From: Arthrobacter sp.
GTDB lineage: Bacteria > Actinomycetota > Actinomycetes > Actinomycetales > Micrococcaceae
Direction of reading: 5' to 3'
Assembly (NCBI GenBank): GCA_023264815.1
Contig: JAHFUZ010000011.1
Location: forward strand, 52,362 to 116,361
Length of the DNA: 64,000 nt
Shown: in pieces, positions 17,270 to 25,716 of the stretch
Numbering within the stretch: the first letter of the stretch is position 1
How the letters are laid out: each line of letters begins with the position of its first letter
Program-made: the position numbers and the translations under genes
The notes under the pieces: model-generated
What the model saw: the letters and a program-made list of their open reading frames with translations, nothing else
Databases searched by the model: none
What the model was told of the DNA's origin: nothing

Positions 17270-19242
17270 TGAATATCCTGCAGGTTCTTTGCTTCTTCGG
17301 ACGATTTGAGCTGCCACGGGACGCTGGCCACCATCACGCCAGGTTCGAAGTGCAGGCGGGTCTTGATGCGCAGTGCGGTCTGGTTGTGGACCAGCTGCTC
17401 CCACCATTTGCCCACCACATATTCGGGGATGTAGACCACCACGAGGTCACGGGGGGAATCGCGGCGCATGTTCTTCACGTACTCCATGATGGGCGTGATG
17501 GTTTCGCGGTAGGGGCTTGCCAGGACCGTGAGCGGCACGGGGATCTCCAGCTTTTCCCAGTCAGCCACCGTATGCGCCGTTTCCTCGGCGTTGATGTCCA
17601 CGGTAATGGCATCCAGCCTGGAGGGCCTCGAAGCCCGGGCATAGGCGAGGGCGCGGAGCACAGGTTTGCGCACATGGGAGACCAGCAGGACCGCGTGCAC
17701 CCGGGACGGCAGGGCCCGCGGCGAGGAGTCCTCGTCCACGGCCAGTTCCTTGGCCACATTGTCATAGTGCGCCCGGATGCTCCACATGATCAGGAACAAG
17801 ACCACCATGGCCAGCAGTGCGATCCAGGCCCCCTGCGTGAACTTGGTGATCAGCACGATGGCCAGCACCAGGGCCGTCATGCCGAAGCCGACGCTGTTGA
17901 TGGTGCGGGATTTCATCATCCGCAGCCGTGCAGTTTTGTCCTTGGCGAGCTTCAGGTGCCGCCCCCAGTGCCTGATCATCCCCAACTGGCTGAGCGTGAA
18001 GGAGATAAAGACCCCCACGATGTAGAGCTGGATCAGTTTGGTGACATCGGCGTCAAAGGCGAGGATCAGCACCAGGGCTCCGCCGGCCAGTGCAAGGACA
18101 CCGTTGCTGAAGGCCAGGCGGTCTCCCCTGGTCCGCAGCTGGCGGGGAAGGTAGCCGTCCTGGGCGAGGATTGAGCCCAGCACAGGGAAGCCGTTGAAGG
18201 CGGTGTTCGCGGCGAACACCAGGATGACGCCTGTCGCGGCCACCACAATGTAGAACGGAATGGACCCGGGCCCGAAGATGGTTTGCGCGATCTGGCTGAT
18301 GGCAGGGGTCTGGATGTAGTCCTCCGGCAGGGGCAGTCCGTCCAGGAGGAACTCGGTGGCCGGGTCCAGCACGATGTGGACCTTGGTGGCGTTGGCCAGG
18401 TAGATGATGCCGGCCAGCATGGAGGCTCCAATGACGCCGAGCAGCAGCAGGGTTGTGGCCGCGTTTTTGCTCTTGGGCACTTTGAAGTTGGGCACACCAT
18501 TGCTGATGGCCTCCACACCGGTCAGGGCTGCGGCGCCGGAGGAGAAGGCCCGCAGCAGCAGGAAGGCGCCCGCCAGGCCCACGAGCCCTTCATCGAAGCC
18601 GGGAGCCGGCACAATCTCAAAGTCCGCGGACGGCGCCTGGCCCAACTGGCCGGTGGCGGCCTGGAAAATGCCCACCGCCGTCATGCCAAGGATCGAGGCC
18701 ATAAAGATGTACGTGGGAACGGCGAAGACGGTGCCTGCTTCCTTGACACCACGGAGGTTGACCAGTGCCAGGATGATTACGCCGATGGTGGCCAGGAGGG
18801 CCTGCTGGCCGTGCAGGGAGGGAATCGCGGTGGTGAGGTAGGTTGCTGCCGAGGACATCGAGACGGCCACTGTCAGGACATAGTCCACGAGGAGGGCCGA
18901 CGCTACGGTCAGCCCGGAAAACTTGCCGAGGTTGTCGTTGGCAATCTCGTAGTCGCCGCCGCCGGAGGGGTAGGCGTGGACATTCTGCCGGTACGACGCC
19001 ACCACGGTCAGGAGCACCACCATGACAGCCAGACCCACCCACGGTGAAAAGGCAACCGCACTGACGCCGGCAAGGGCCAGCGTCAGCAGGATCTCGTCCG
19101 GGGCGTAGGCCACGGAGGACAGGGCGTCGGAGGCGAAAATCGGGAGTGCTATCCGTTTGGGCAGCAAGGTGTGGGCAAGCCTGTCATTCCTGAAGGGCCT
19201 GCCCACCAGCACCCGTTTTACCGCGTTCAGTATTGTCAGCAC
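17266..19242 (-). CDS. APC-superfamily permease, KimA-like K+ transporter
   Basis: A 658-aa membrane protein with about 12 hydrophobic segments and a C-terminal cytoplasmic domain of about 180 aa. The N-terminal third (ASDALSSVAYAPDEILL, SYRQNVHAYPSGGGDYEI, SALLVDYVLTVAVS) strongly resembles Bacillus KimA (YdaO), a high-affinity potassium importer, as I recall that sequence. Database annotation usually calls this family 'amino acid permease'. It starts at GTG 19242 and diverges from two TrkA-type RCK genes 118 bp away, which supports a potassium role. No TrkH/KtrB channel gene is in the window. The stop overlaps the RNA methyltransferase start. Confidence 0.82.
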   Translation of the reverse strand: MLTILNAVKRVLVGRPFRNDRLAHTLLPKRIALPIFASDALSSVAYAPDEILLTLALAGVSAVAFSPWVGLAVMVVLLTVVASYRQNVHAYPSGGGDYEIANDNLGKFSGLTVASALLVDYVLTVAVSMSSAATYLTTAIPSLHGQQALLATIGVIILALVNLRGVKEAGTVFAVPTYIFMASILGMTAVGIFQAATGQLGQAPSADFEIVPAPGFDEGLVGLAGAFLLLRAFSSGAAALTGVEAISNGVPNFKVPKSKNAATTLLLLGVIGASMLAGIIYLANATKVHIVLDPATEFLLDGLPLPEDYIQTPAISQIAQTIFGPGSIPFYIVVAATGVILVFAANTAFNGFPVLGSILAQDGYLPRQLRTRGDRLAFSNGVLALAGGALVLILAFDADVTKLIQLYIVGVFISFTLSQLGMIRHWGRHLKLAKDKTARLRMMKSRTINSVGFGMTALVLAIVLITKFTQGAWIALLAMVVLFLIMWSIRAHYDNVAKELAVDEDSSPRALPSRVHAVLLVSHVRKPVLRALAYARASRPSRLDAITVDINAEETAHTVADWEKLEIPVPLTVLASPYRETITPIMEYVKNMRRDSPRDLVVVYIPEYVVGKWWEQLVHNQTALRIKTRLHFEPGVMVASVPWQLKSSEEAKNLQDIQ

Positions 19243-19360
19243 TCCACAAAGCTAGTCTGATTCGCGTCCCATGTCATGACGGCGTCGGGGCGGCCCGAGA
19301 ACGCGGCCTGCCGGTAGAGTTCTAGCAGCAGCAAAAGGCAACCGAAGGTAAGGACATACA

Positions 19361-20032
19361 GTGGCGCATTTCGTGATCATGGGATGTGGCCGGGTGGGGG
19401 CAACCCTGGCGCACACGCTGGAGGACGCCGGCCATTCCGTCGCCATTATCGACCAGGATGATCGCGCCTTCCGCCGGCTCCGGCAGGGCTTCACCGGACG
19501 CAAGGTCACCGGTGTGGGTTTCGACCGGGACACGCTCCAGCAGGCCGGCGTGGCAGAGGCCTATGCCTTCGCCGCAGTTTCCAGCGGCGACAACTCCAAT
19601 ATCCTGGCCACCCGCGTGGCGCGCGAAACCTTCCATGTTCCCCATGTTGTAGCCCGCATCTACGATCCGGGCCGGGCCGAGATCTACCAGCGGCTGGGTA
19701 TCCCCACAGTGGCCGCGGTCCGGTGGAGCGCGGACCAGGTGCTGCGCCGCATCCTCCCCGAACAGCACCTCGCCGGTGATTTCCGCGAGCCCTCCGGCCG
19801 GCTGGTCCTCACCGAGGTGGACCTTGACCCCGGCTGGATCGGCCACAAAATCAGCGGGATCGAAAAAGCCGCTACCATCCGTGTCGCCTACCTCACCCGG
19901 TTCGGCGAAGGCATGCTGCCCGAGGCCGGCACGCTGTACCAGGACGGCGACACCGTCCATGCCATGCTGCCGGTGGACCGCAGCTCCCAGGTCGCCCAGA
20001 TCCTGGCCAAAGCACCCGCCAAGGAGTTGTAG
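19361..20032 (+). CDS. ceoB: TrkA-family potassium uptake regulator (RCK), CeoB
   Basis: A 223-aa cytosolic protein with an N-terminal Rossmann KTN domain (FVIMGCGRVGATLAHTLEDAG, then SVAIIDQD) and a C-terminal RCK_C domain (about residues 135-220). Such proteins gate K+ transporters in response to NAD(H) or nucleotides. The GTG start at 19361 follows AAGGTAAGG. Its stop shares one base with the next start (TAGTG), so CeoB and CeoC are made together and probably form a hetero-oligomer. It diverges from the KimA-like permease, its likely partner. Confidence 0.9.
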   Translation: MAHFVIMGCGRVGATLAHTLEDAGHSVAIIDQDDRAFRRLRQGFTGRKVTGVGFDRDTLQQAGVAEAYAFAAVSSGDNSNILATRVARETFHVPHVVARIYDPGRAEIYQRLGIPTVAAVRWSADQVLRRILPEQHLAGDFREPSGRLVLTEVDLDPGWIGHKISGIEKAATIRVAYLTRFGEGMLPEAGTLYQDGDTVHAMLPVDRSSQVAQILAKAPAKEL

Positions 20033-20775
20033 TGAAAGTTGTTATTGTCGGTGCCGGCAGCGTCGGATCATCGATCGCCCGGGAACTCCTGGCCCACAAA
20101 CACGAAATCCTGCTGATCGACCTCAAGCCTGAGGTCATTGGACGCAGCGGACTGCGCGGGGCGCACTGGCTGGTGGGAGACGCCTGCGAGCTCAGCACCC
20201 TTCAGGGCGCAAAAGTGGAGGACGCCGACGTCGTAGTCTCCGCCACAGGCGACGACAAGGTGAACCTGGTGGTCTCGCTTCTGGCCAAGACCGAGTTCGG
20301 CGTTGGCCGCACCGTGGGCCGGGTCAACAACCCCAAGAACGACTGGATGTTCAACGACTCCTGGGGTGTGGACGTGGCCGTCAACACCCCGCAGCTGATG
20401 ACGGCCCTGGTGGAGGAAGCAGTGGAAATCGGTGACCTCGTCAGGTTGCTGACCCTGCAGACGGGGGTCTCGTCGCTGGTGGAGTTCACCGTCCCGCACG
20501 ATTCCCACGTCATCGGACTGACTGTAGGGGACATCCACTGGCCGGAGGACTCCACGCTGGTGGCCATCCTCCGGGACCACGCGCCCATTACGCCCAGCCG
20601 CGACGACGTGATCGACGGCGGCGACGAGCTGTTCTTCGTGACAACCATCGCCGCGGAAGACGATCTGCGGGCGCTGCTGTCACCGGAATCGGCCGGGACC
20701 GCTGACGCCGCCGGAGCCGGGGCCGCGCAGCCTGCCGAAGCTCAGGCGCCGGAGGACGACGGCTTCGACGGCTGA
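20032..20775 (+). CDS. ceoC: TrkA-family potassium uptake regulator (RCK), CeoC
   Basis: A 247-aa second RCK protein with NAD-binding KVVIVGAGSVGSSIARELL at the start, DLKPEVIGR after strand 2, and an RCK_C domain from about residue 140. A Glu/Ala-rich tail ends the protein. GTG 20032 is preceded by AAGGAG within the end of ceoB. The 3' end overlaps the convergent DUF3159 gene by 34 nt. With CeoB it resembles a split version of the tandem TrkA of enterobacteria, which has two KTN-RCK units in one chain. Confidence 0.9.
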   Translation: MKVVIVGAGSVGSSIARELLAHKHEILLIDLKPEVIGRSGLRGAHWLVGDACELSTLQGAKVEDADVVVSATGDDKVNLVVSLLAKTEFGVGRTVGRVNNPKNDWMFNDSWGVDVAVNTPQLMTALVEEAVEIGDLVRLLTLQTGVSSLVEFTVPHDSHVIGLTVGDIHWPEDSTLVAILRDHAPITPSRDDVIDGGDELFFVTTIAAEDDLRALLSPESAGTADAAGAGAAQPAEAQAPEDDGFDG

Positions 20776-21527
20776 GCCTCCGCGTCCGCCGGCGCCGGCC
20801 GGGTCAGCAGCCAGGCGATCCAGACGCCCAGGATGTACAGCGGGGCGGCCATGATCAGGCGGGTGGTGGCGAGGGCCGCCAGTCCCTCCTCCCCCATCAG
20901 GTAAAGCGGAACCTGGACCACCAACCGAAGGACCAGGACCGCCACAATGACCCATGTGCCCAGCCGGTAGGCCCTCAGCCGGGCAGGGTCCTTGCGCCAC
21001 TCGAGGCCTTCGTTGCGGATGAAGCCAAACAGGAGGCCGGCCACCGGCCATTTGATCGCAATGGAGATGACCATGGCGGCGATGTATGCGGCGTTGGTGA
21101 AGAAGCCGGGCAGGTAGAAGTCCTCCGCTTTGCCCGTGGAGTTGGCGAACCAGGCTGAAATGCCCACGCCCACCACTCCGGCCAGTGCCTGGGTCAGCGG
21201 GCGCCGCTGGACCAGGCGGACCACGGTAAAGGCTGCGGCCGACGCCAGTGCAGCCACCAGCGCCGGGGTAAGGTCCCGGGTGACCGTGAAGGCCACCAGG
21301 AAAACCAGGCCCGGCACGATGCTCTCCGCGATTCCCTGGACGCCGCCGGCCGTCTTCAGAACGTCCACCCGGCCGTCGTGGGTCCGGTGCAGGCCGGCCT
21401 TGGCCGCGTAGTCCCCGGCAAGTCCCGCCAACGGCGACGGTTCGCTGCGGGACGCCTCGGGACGGGATGGTTCCGGCTGGTGCCCCTCGGGTCCGTTGGG
21501 CGGCTCGGGCAGCTGGGACGGGTTCAT
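20742..21527 (-). CDS. DUF3159 family membrane protein
   Basis: A 261-aa protein with a polar, Pro/Glu-rich N-terminus (about 30 residues) and five to six hydrophobic segments after it, for example LVFLVAFTVTRDLTPALVAALAS and WVIVAVLVLRLVVQVPLYLMG. It matches the DUF3159 family, for which I know no function. It is the last of three tightly overlapping minus-strand genes (DUF3710, OB-fold, DUF3159): its ATG overlaps the OB-fold stop as ATGA. Its 3' end overlaps ceoC by 34 nt. The order matches Rv2693c-Rv2696c. Confidence 0.82.
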   Translation of the reverse strand: MNPSQLPEPPNGPEGHQPEPSRPEASRSEPSPLAGLAGDYAAKAGLHRTHDGRVDVLKTAGGVQGIAESIVPGLVFLVAFTVTRDLTPALVAALASAAAFTVVRLVQRRPLTQALAGVVGVGISAWFANSTGKAEDFYLPGFFTNAAYIAAMVISIAIKWPVAGLLFGFIRNEGLEWRKDPARLRAYRLGTWVIVAVLVLRLVVQVPLYLMGEEGLAALATTRLIMAAPLYILGVWIAWLLTRPAPADAEAQPSKPSSSGA

Positions 21528-21886
21528 TCATGCTCCTGGCGGGAAAGTATTTCATAGCGTGGATTGAAGATGGTGGGCAGGCCGTGGCTCTGAGTGAGCA
21601 TGCCCTCCACCCGGACTTCCGTTCCGGCTTCGATCCCGGGCACCCTGCGGCGCCCGAGCCAGACCACGCGGAGGCGCTTTCCCCTGCCGGGTGCGGCACC
21701 GGCAGCGGACCGCTGATCCTCGGCATCAATGACCATGGCGGTGAACGCCGCGTTTTGATCGGCAGGCAGGTAGGTGACGGATTCAATGAAGCCGTGGCAT
21801 AGCACCCGGCCCCGTTCCGGGAGCCGGCTTACCGGAACCCCTGCGTGCCGGGACGGATCCGGGGACGCCCGTCCGGAATCAGCCAA
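21524..21886 (-). CDS. OB-fold nucleic acid-binding protein
   Basis: A 120-aa protein with an OB-fold like pattern: GRVLCHGFIESVTYLP, then LRVVWLGRRRVPGIEAGTEVRVEGML, then ILSRQ at the end. The RVVWLGRR...G..V.VEG core is typical of small tRNA-anticodon-type OB domains. The start appears to be TTG 21886, which overlaps the DUF3710 stop region by 8 nt. It corresponds in position to Rv2694c. A role in DNA or RNA binding is inferred from the fold only. Confidence 0.75.
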   Translation of the reverse strand: MADSGRASPDPSRHAGVPVSRLPERGRVLCHGFIESVTYLPADQNAAFTAMVIDAEDQRSAAGAAPGRGKRLRVVWLGRRRVPGIEAGTEVRVEGMLTQSHGLPTIFNPRYEILSRQEHE

Positions 21887-22598
21887 TCTGCGTGATCTCC
21901 GGGCCGCGCTCGGGCTCGGTGAACTGGGGCGCGCCGGGCGGTGGCGTCACACTGGCGTCCTTGGGCAGGCGCAGCTGCAGAAGGTCGCGCGGCGGCATGG
22001 GGCTGTCGCCACGGATGACCACGATCCGGCGGAACAGTGCCTCCAGCGGAGCTGCGGCCGCCCGCTCCATGGCAGCCTCCCCGCCGAGCACCCCGCGCAG
22101 GAACCACCGTGGACCGTCCACCCCAATGAAGCGCGCCACACGGTAGCCCTGGCTTCCGTCCGGGGCGCCGGCGGGCAGTTTGGCCACCAGCTCGGTCCCG
22201 AAGGAACCCTCGATTTCCTCGACCTGGCCGCCCTGGCTTCCCACTGACTGGCCAATCTGCTCACGGATTTCGTCCCAGAGGCCCTCCGATTTGGGCGCCG
22301 CAAAGGCCTGCAGCTGGAGGCTCGAGCCCTCCAGGTCCATGGTCACCGCCACCACCCGCTGGGTGGCTTCTTCCACCTCAAGCCGGAGCTGGAGGCCTTC
22401 GCTCGGCGCGATGAGCAGCGCACCCAGGTCAACGAAGCCGTCGCGGCTGGAGATTTCCGAAACATCGAAGGGGCCGTTCGCCCGCAGCCCGGTGACCTCC
22501 GCGGCCGCGCCGGAATCATCAGATTCCGGAGCGACGGGGAATTCATCCGGTTCGGCCGCCTGGTCCTTCTTGGATTTCCTGCCGAGCCCAAAAACCAT
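21879..22598 (-). CDS. DUF3710 family protein
   Basis: A 239-aa soluble protein with a basic N-terminus (FGLGRKSKKDQ), an acidic spacer, then the conserved DUF3710 core (YVDLG-like FVDLGALLIAPSEGLQLRLEV, GSSLQLQAFAAPKSEGLWDEIR and VDGPRWFLRGVL). Its function is not known to me. ATG 22598 is preceded by AAGGAG. It heads a three-gene overlapping cluster and lies 101 bp downstream of dut on the same strand. The dut-DUF3710 neighbourhood is widespread in actinobacteria. Confidence 0.85.
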   Translation of the reverse strand: MVFGLGRKSKKDQAAEPDEFPVAPESDDSGAAAEVTGLRANGPFDVSEISSRDGFVDLGALLIAPSEGLQLRLEVEEATQRVVAVTMDLEGSSLQLQAFAAPKSEGLWDEIREQIGQSVGSQGGQVEEIEGSFGTELVAKLPAGAPDGSQGYRVARFIGVDGPRWFLRGVLGGEAAMERAAAAPLEALFRRIVVIRGDSPMPPRDLLQLRLPKDASVTPPPGAPQFTEPERGPEITQIG

Positions 22599-22699
22599 GG
22601 GTTGTCTCCTTAGTAGTGAAAGTGACTGGCCGGCCCGGGGGTCCCGCCGAAATCATCGCTGCCGCAGGCTGCCCGGAAAGGCCGCAACGGTGGCAGGTG

Positions 22700-23248
22700 T
22701 CAGGCGTTACGCGGTGCGAAGCCGCCGGTGGAACCGAATCCGCCAACCCCCCGGGCCGACTCGCTCAAGTCGTTGACAGGGACGAACTGTGCGTACTCCA
22801 CGCGCTGGATCACCATTTGTGCAATTCTATCGCCGCGCCGCAGCTCGATCGCGTGCCGGGAGTCGGTATTCAGCAGGGTGACGGATATTTCGCCGCGGTA
22901 CCCGGCGTCCACGGTACCGGGGGTGTTGACGATGGTCAGCCCGTGCTTCGTGGCAAGACCGGAGCGCGGGTGGATCAGCGCCACAAAGCCGTCCGGGAGC
23001 GCGATGGACACGCCTGTGGGGACAAGCTTGCGCTCCCCTGGCTGCAACACCACGTCTTCCCTGGCCCGGAGGTCGGCACCGGCATCGCCGGGGTGGGCGT
23101 ACGATGGCGCTTCCAGGCCGTCGTCGAGCATTTTCAGGTGTACCTGCAGGGTGGGGGCACCATAAGCCACGGCTGCTCCCGGCGCGGAGCCGGAGGGGGC
23201 GTTCTCAGGGATGGTTTCAACAGTGGCAAGTTCGTCGGTCACAGTCAC
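22700..23248 (-). CDS. dut: Deoxyuridine 5'-triphosphate nucleotidohydrolase
   Basis: A 182-aa dUTPase that converts dUTP to dUMP and pyrophosphate, keeping uracil out of DNA and feeding dTMP synthesis. The five trimeric dUTPase motifs are visible: HPGDAGADLRA, PRSGLATKHG, GTVDAGYRGEI, RGDRIAQMV and GVGGFGSTG. The N-terminus is about 30 residues longer than the compact core. The start is GTG 23248, with a second in-frame GTG two codons on. It is divergent from the DUF3093 gene. Confidence 0.95.
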   Translation of the reverse strand: MTVTDELATVETIPENAPSGSAPGAAVAYGAPTLQVHLKMLDDGLEAPSYAHPGDAGADLRAREDVVLQPGERKLVPTGVSIALPDGFVALIHPRSGLATKHGLTIVNTPGTVDAGYRGEISVTLLNTDSRHAIELRRGDRIAQMVIQRVEYAQFVPVNDLSESARGVGGFGSTGGFAPRNA

Positions 23249-23345
23249 TCACTCTAACGCCCAGCTGCGGTTCCAACCTAGACGTGCAGGGGATCCCGGG
23301 GACCGCCAAGGTGAATTAGCCGGGCAAAGATGGAAAGCTGATGGC

Positions 23346-23834
23346 ATGCCCGAATCCAGTTCCGCCGCACCTGTCCCTAACACACCGTCCGCCGGCATCC
23401 CGCCGCTCTTCCGGGAGAAGCTGTGGCCCAATGTCTGGATCTGGATCATTGCGGCCGGGATCTCCGGTGCAGGCATCCTCGTCTTCGCCCCGATCAGCAT
23501 GGGGGCCGGCTTCACGGCCGCAGGTGTGCTGTTTGCCATCATGGCCGTCCTGCTGGTGCTCTCCACCCCCACCATCGTGGTCACGGCGGAGACCCTTACC
23601 GTGGGCCGTGCCACCATCGAGCGCCGGTTCGTCGGCGCCGTGGAACCTTTCGAGGACAAAGAAGCCACCGCCGAGCGGGGCACCCGGCTCAACGGCCTGG
23701 CCTACCTGTGCATCCGGGGCTGGATCGACCCCGTCGTGAAGGTCGAGATCACCGACCTCTCAGACCGGACGCCCTACTGGCTGACCTCCACCCGGCGGCC
23801 CGCGGAACTCACTGCGGCGCTGACCACGAAATAG
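23346..23834 (+). CDS. DUF3093 family membrane protein
   Basis: A 162-aa protein with two hydrophobic segments near the N-terminus (NVWIWIIAAGISGAGILVF and FTAAGVLFAIMAVLLVLS), then a soluble C-terminal domain (VVTAETLTVGRATIERRFVG to YWLTSTRRPAEL). It matches DUF3093, of unknown function. I chose ATG 23346 (MPESSSAA) rather than the track start at 23211, because the extra N-terminus would run back over the start of dut. It lies opposite dut, as in Rv2697c-Rv2698. Confidence 0.85.
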   Translation: MPESSSAAPVPNTPSAGIPPLFREKLWPNVWIWIIAAGISGAGILVFAPISMGAGFTAAGVLFAIMAVLLVLSTPTIVVTAETLTVGRATIERRFVGAVEPFEDKEATAERGTRLNGLAYLCIRGWIDPVVKVEITDLSDRTPYWLTSTRRPAELTAALTTK

Positions 23835-23860
23835 CTGCGCCGGCCGCCTGTTGCGTCGGT

Positions 23861-24160
23861 TCAGGTTTCGCATTCCCTGCAGTAGAAATGGCCGTCCTTT
23901 TCCCGGGCTATCTGTGACCGGTGCCGGACCAGGAAGCAGGAGGAGCAGGTGAACTCGTCCGGTTGAGGCGGAACCACCATGACCAGCAGCTCCTCGCCGG
24001 AGAGGTCCGCACCCGGCAGCTCGTAACCGGCGGCGAGCTCACTTTCGTCCTCCTCCGCCACGGCTGCCGGCTTGTCCGTCCGCCGCGATTTCAGCTCCTG
24101 CAGCGAGTCCTCGCCGAGGTCCTCTTCAGACTTGCGCGGCGCATCGTAGTCGGTGGCCAT
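23861..24160 (-). CDS. DUF4193 family zinc-ribbon protein
   Basis: A 99-aa protein starting MATDYDAPRKSEED, the hallmark of DUF4193. An acidic middle is followed by a zinc-ribbon-like pair of CxxC motifs (CSSCF and CRECET, spaced about 22 residues). It is highly conserved across actinobacteria. The function is unknown to me; metal binding by the four Cys is inferred. It is convergent with the DUF3093 gene and divergent from sepH. Confidence 0.9.
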   Translation of the reverse strand: MATDYDAPRKSEEDLGEDSLQELKSRRTDKPAAVAEEDESELAAGYELPGADLSGEELLVMVVPPQPDEFTCSSCFLVRHRSQIAREKDGHFYCRECET

Positions 24161-24344
24161 CTCCGCTCAGCTCCGTTCCTTTCGCGTCAGCGGGTATCAC
24201 CTTGGATAACGCGGCGCAGGCCAGGTTTGTGCCCCGGGCGCCTGAAAGTCCTGAATATCGCGGCGCGCCCTTGCTCCTACCCCGAATTGGTGCCCTTCGG
24301 TGGCAGAGTTTCGATTGATAGTAATGCCAGGGTGGAGGATTTGT

Positions 24345-25712
24345 ATGCAGGATCTACGGCTTGTAGGCGTACACGACGACGGGAAGCATCTCCTGTTGAG
24401 CGGGGCCGGCGGCGAGATGTTCCAGCTGCCGATCGATGAAGCGCTGCGGGCGGCCAGCCGGTCTTCGGCGAAGGCCGCGAACGCGGCTGCGCCCATTGCC
24501 ATGTCCCCGCGGGACATCCAGGCCCGTATCCGCAGCGGTGCCACCGCAGCCGATGTCGCGGAGCTCTCCGGACTGCCTCTCGCCAAAGTGGAGCGATACG
24601 AGGGCCCGGTCCTTGCCGAGCGGGAGTATGTGGCGCAGCAGGCGCGCAAGGTGGAAGTAGCTTCGCCCTCCCCAGGGCAGGACGCCTACCGGTCTGTTTT
24701 CGGCGAAAACCCCGCCACGCTGAACGACATGGTGAACCACCGGCTGTCAGCGCACGGAATTGAACCGGAATCGGTGGAGTGGGATTCGTGGCGGCGCCAG
24801 GACGGCAGCTGGACGGTGGCGGCCCACTTCGAACCCCAGAACGAGGGCCCGGGCATCGGTGAAGCACCACCGGCGCTGTGGACGTTCAACCCCGCCCGCA
24901 AGTCACTGCAGAACACCAACCGCTGGGCCCAGCAGCTCAGCGAACTGGAGCCTCTGGACGGCCCCGTCCCCGCCCGGCGGCTCACGGCCGTGTCCGACCG
25001 GCCTTTCGACTTTGAAACCGACGCCGAGGCAGCGGCCCGTAACGCGACCGGCCCACACCCGATTGTGCCGGCCAAGGAATCGGACGGGCTGCTGGACATG
25101 CTCCGTTCCCGCCGCGGCCAGCGGCTGGGAGTGGACGAGGACGCGGACGACGCCCTGGCGCTGCTCCTGACCCACGGAGTTCCCGCGGCACACCCCCGCC
25201 CCTCCGAACTTGCGGCGGAACGCGGGCCCGCGGCCGGCCAGGACACTGACAACCAGGATGCCCCGCCGGCGGAAACCCCGGAGACGGAGGACACCGCGCC
25301 GGCGGCCCCGGCGGATCCCCTGACGCGCAAGCGTGACGGCCGTCCGTCCATGTTGTCCCGCCTCAGCCTCATTCCGCCGCACCGCGACGGGGATGACGAG
25401 GACGACGTCCTGAAACTGTACGACGGCGTCAGCACCGAAACGCGGGAAATCACCATTGTGGCGTCCCCCCTTCGTCCGGCCGGGACGGGTGCCGCGGCGG
25501 AGGCATCGTCAGAGTCCGGACAGGGAGCACCCAGCGCGGGCCTGGACGAACTCCTTGGCGGAAGTCCACGGCGGGCGGCCTACGCGGCCGGCCCTGATGA
25601 TTCGGCACCAGGCCACCACGACGCGGACCAGCCCGAGCGCCAGCCCGCCAAACCGAAGCGGTCCACGGTCCCCAGCTGGGACGAGATCGTCTTTGGAACC
25701 AAGCGGGAGTAG
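24345..25712 (+). CDS. sepH: Cell division protein SepH
   Basis: A 455-aa cytosolic FtsZ-binding protein that stimulates Z-ring assembly in actinobacteria. It starts MQDLRLVGVHDDGKHLLL, typical of SepH. An HTH-like segment follows at about residues 60-95 (SPRDIQARIRSGATAADVAELSGLPLAKVERYEGPVLAER), then a conserved region to about residue 225 and a long disordered Pro/Ala/Glu-rich C-terminal half ending WDEIVFGTK. I chose ATG 24345 because GGAGG sits 6 nt upstream. It stands alone on the plus strand, 4 bp from a convergent gene. Confidence 0.92.
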   Translation: MQDLRLVGVHDDGKHLLLSGAGGEMFQLPIDEALRAASRSSAKAANAAAPIAMSPRDIQARIRSGATAADVAELSGLPLAKVERYEGPVLAEREYVAQQARKVEVASPSPGQDAYRSVFGENPATLNDMVNHRLSAHGIEPESVEWDSWRRQDGSWTVAAHFEPQNEGPGIGEAPPALWTFNPARKSLQNTNRWAQQLSELEPLDGPVPARRLTAVSDRPFDFETDAEAAARNATGPHPIVPAKESDGLLDMLRSRRGQRLGVDEDADDALALLLTHGVPAAHPRPSELAAERGPAAGQDTDNQDAPPAETPETEDTAPAAPADPLTRKRDGRPSMLSRLSLIPPHRDGDDEDDVLKLYDGVSTETREITIVASPLRPAGTGAAAEASSESGQGAPSAGLDELLGGSPRRAAYAAGPDDSAPGHHDADQPERQPAKPKRSTVPSWDEIVFGTKRE

Positions 25713-25716
25713 CGCC

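Noticed and set aside
19243-19360. Possible c-di-AMP (ydaO) riboswitch upstream of the KimA-like gene
   Set aside because: The gap to the divergent gene is only 118 bp and contains no recognisable ydaO core; too short for that riboswitch.
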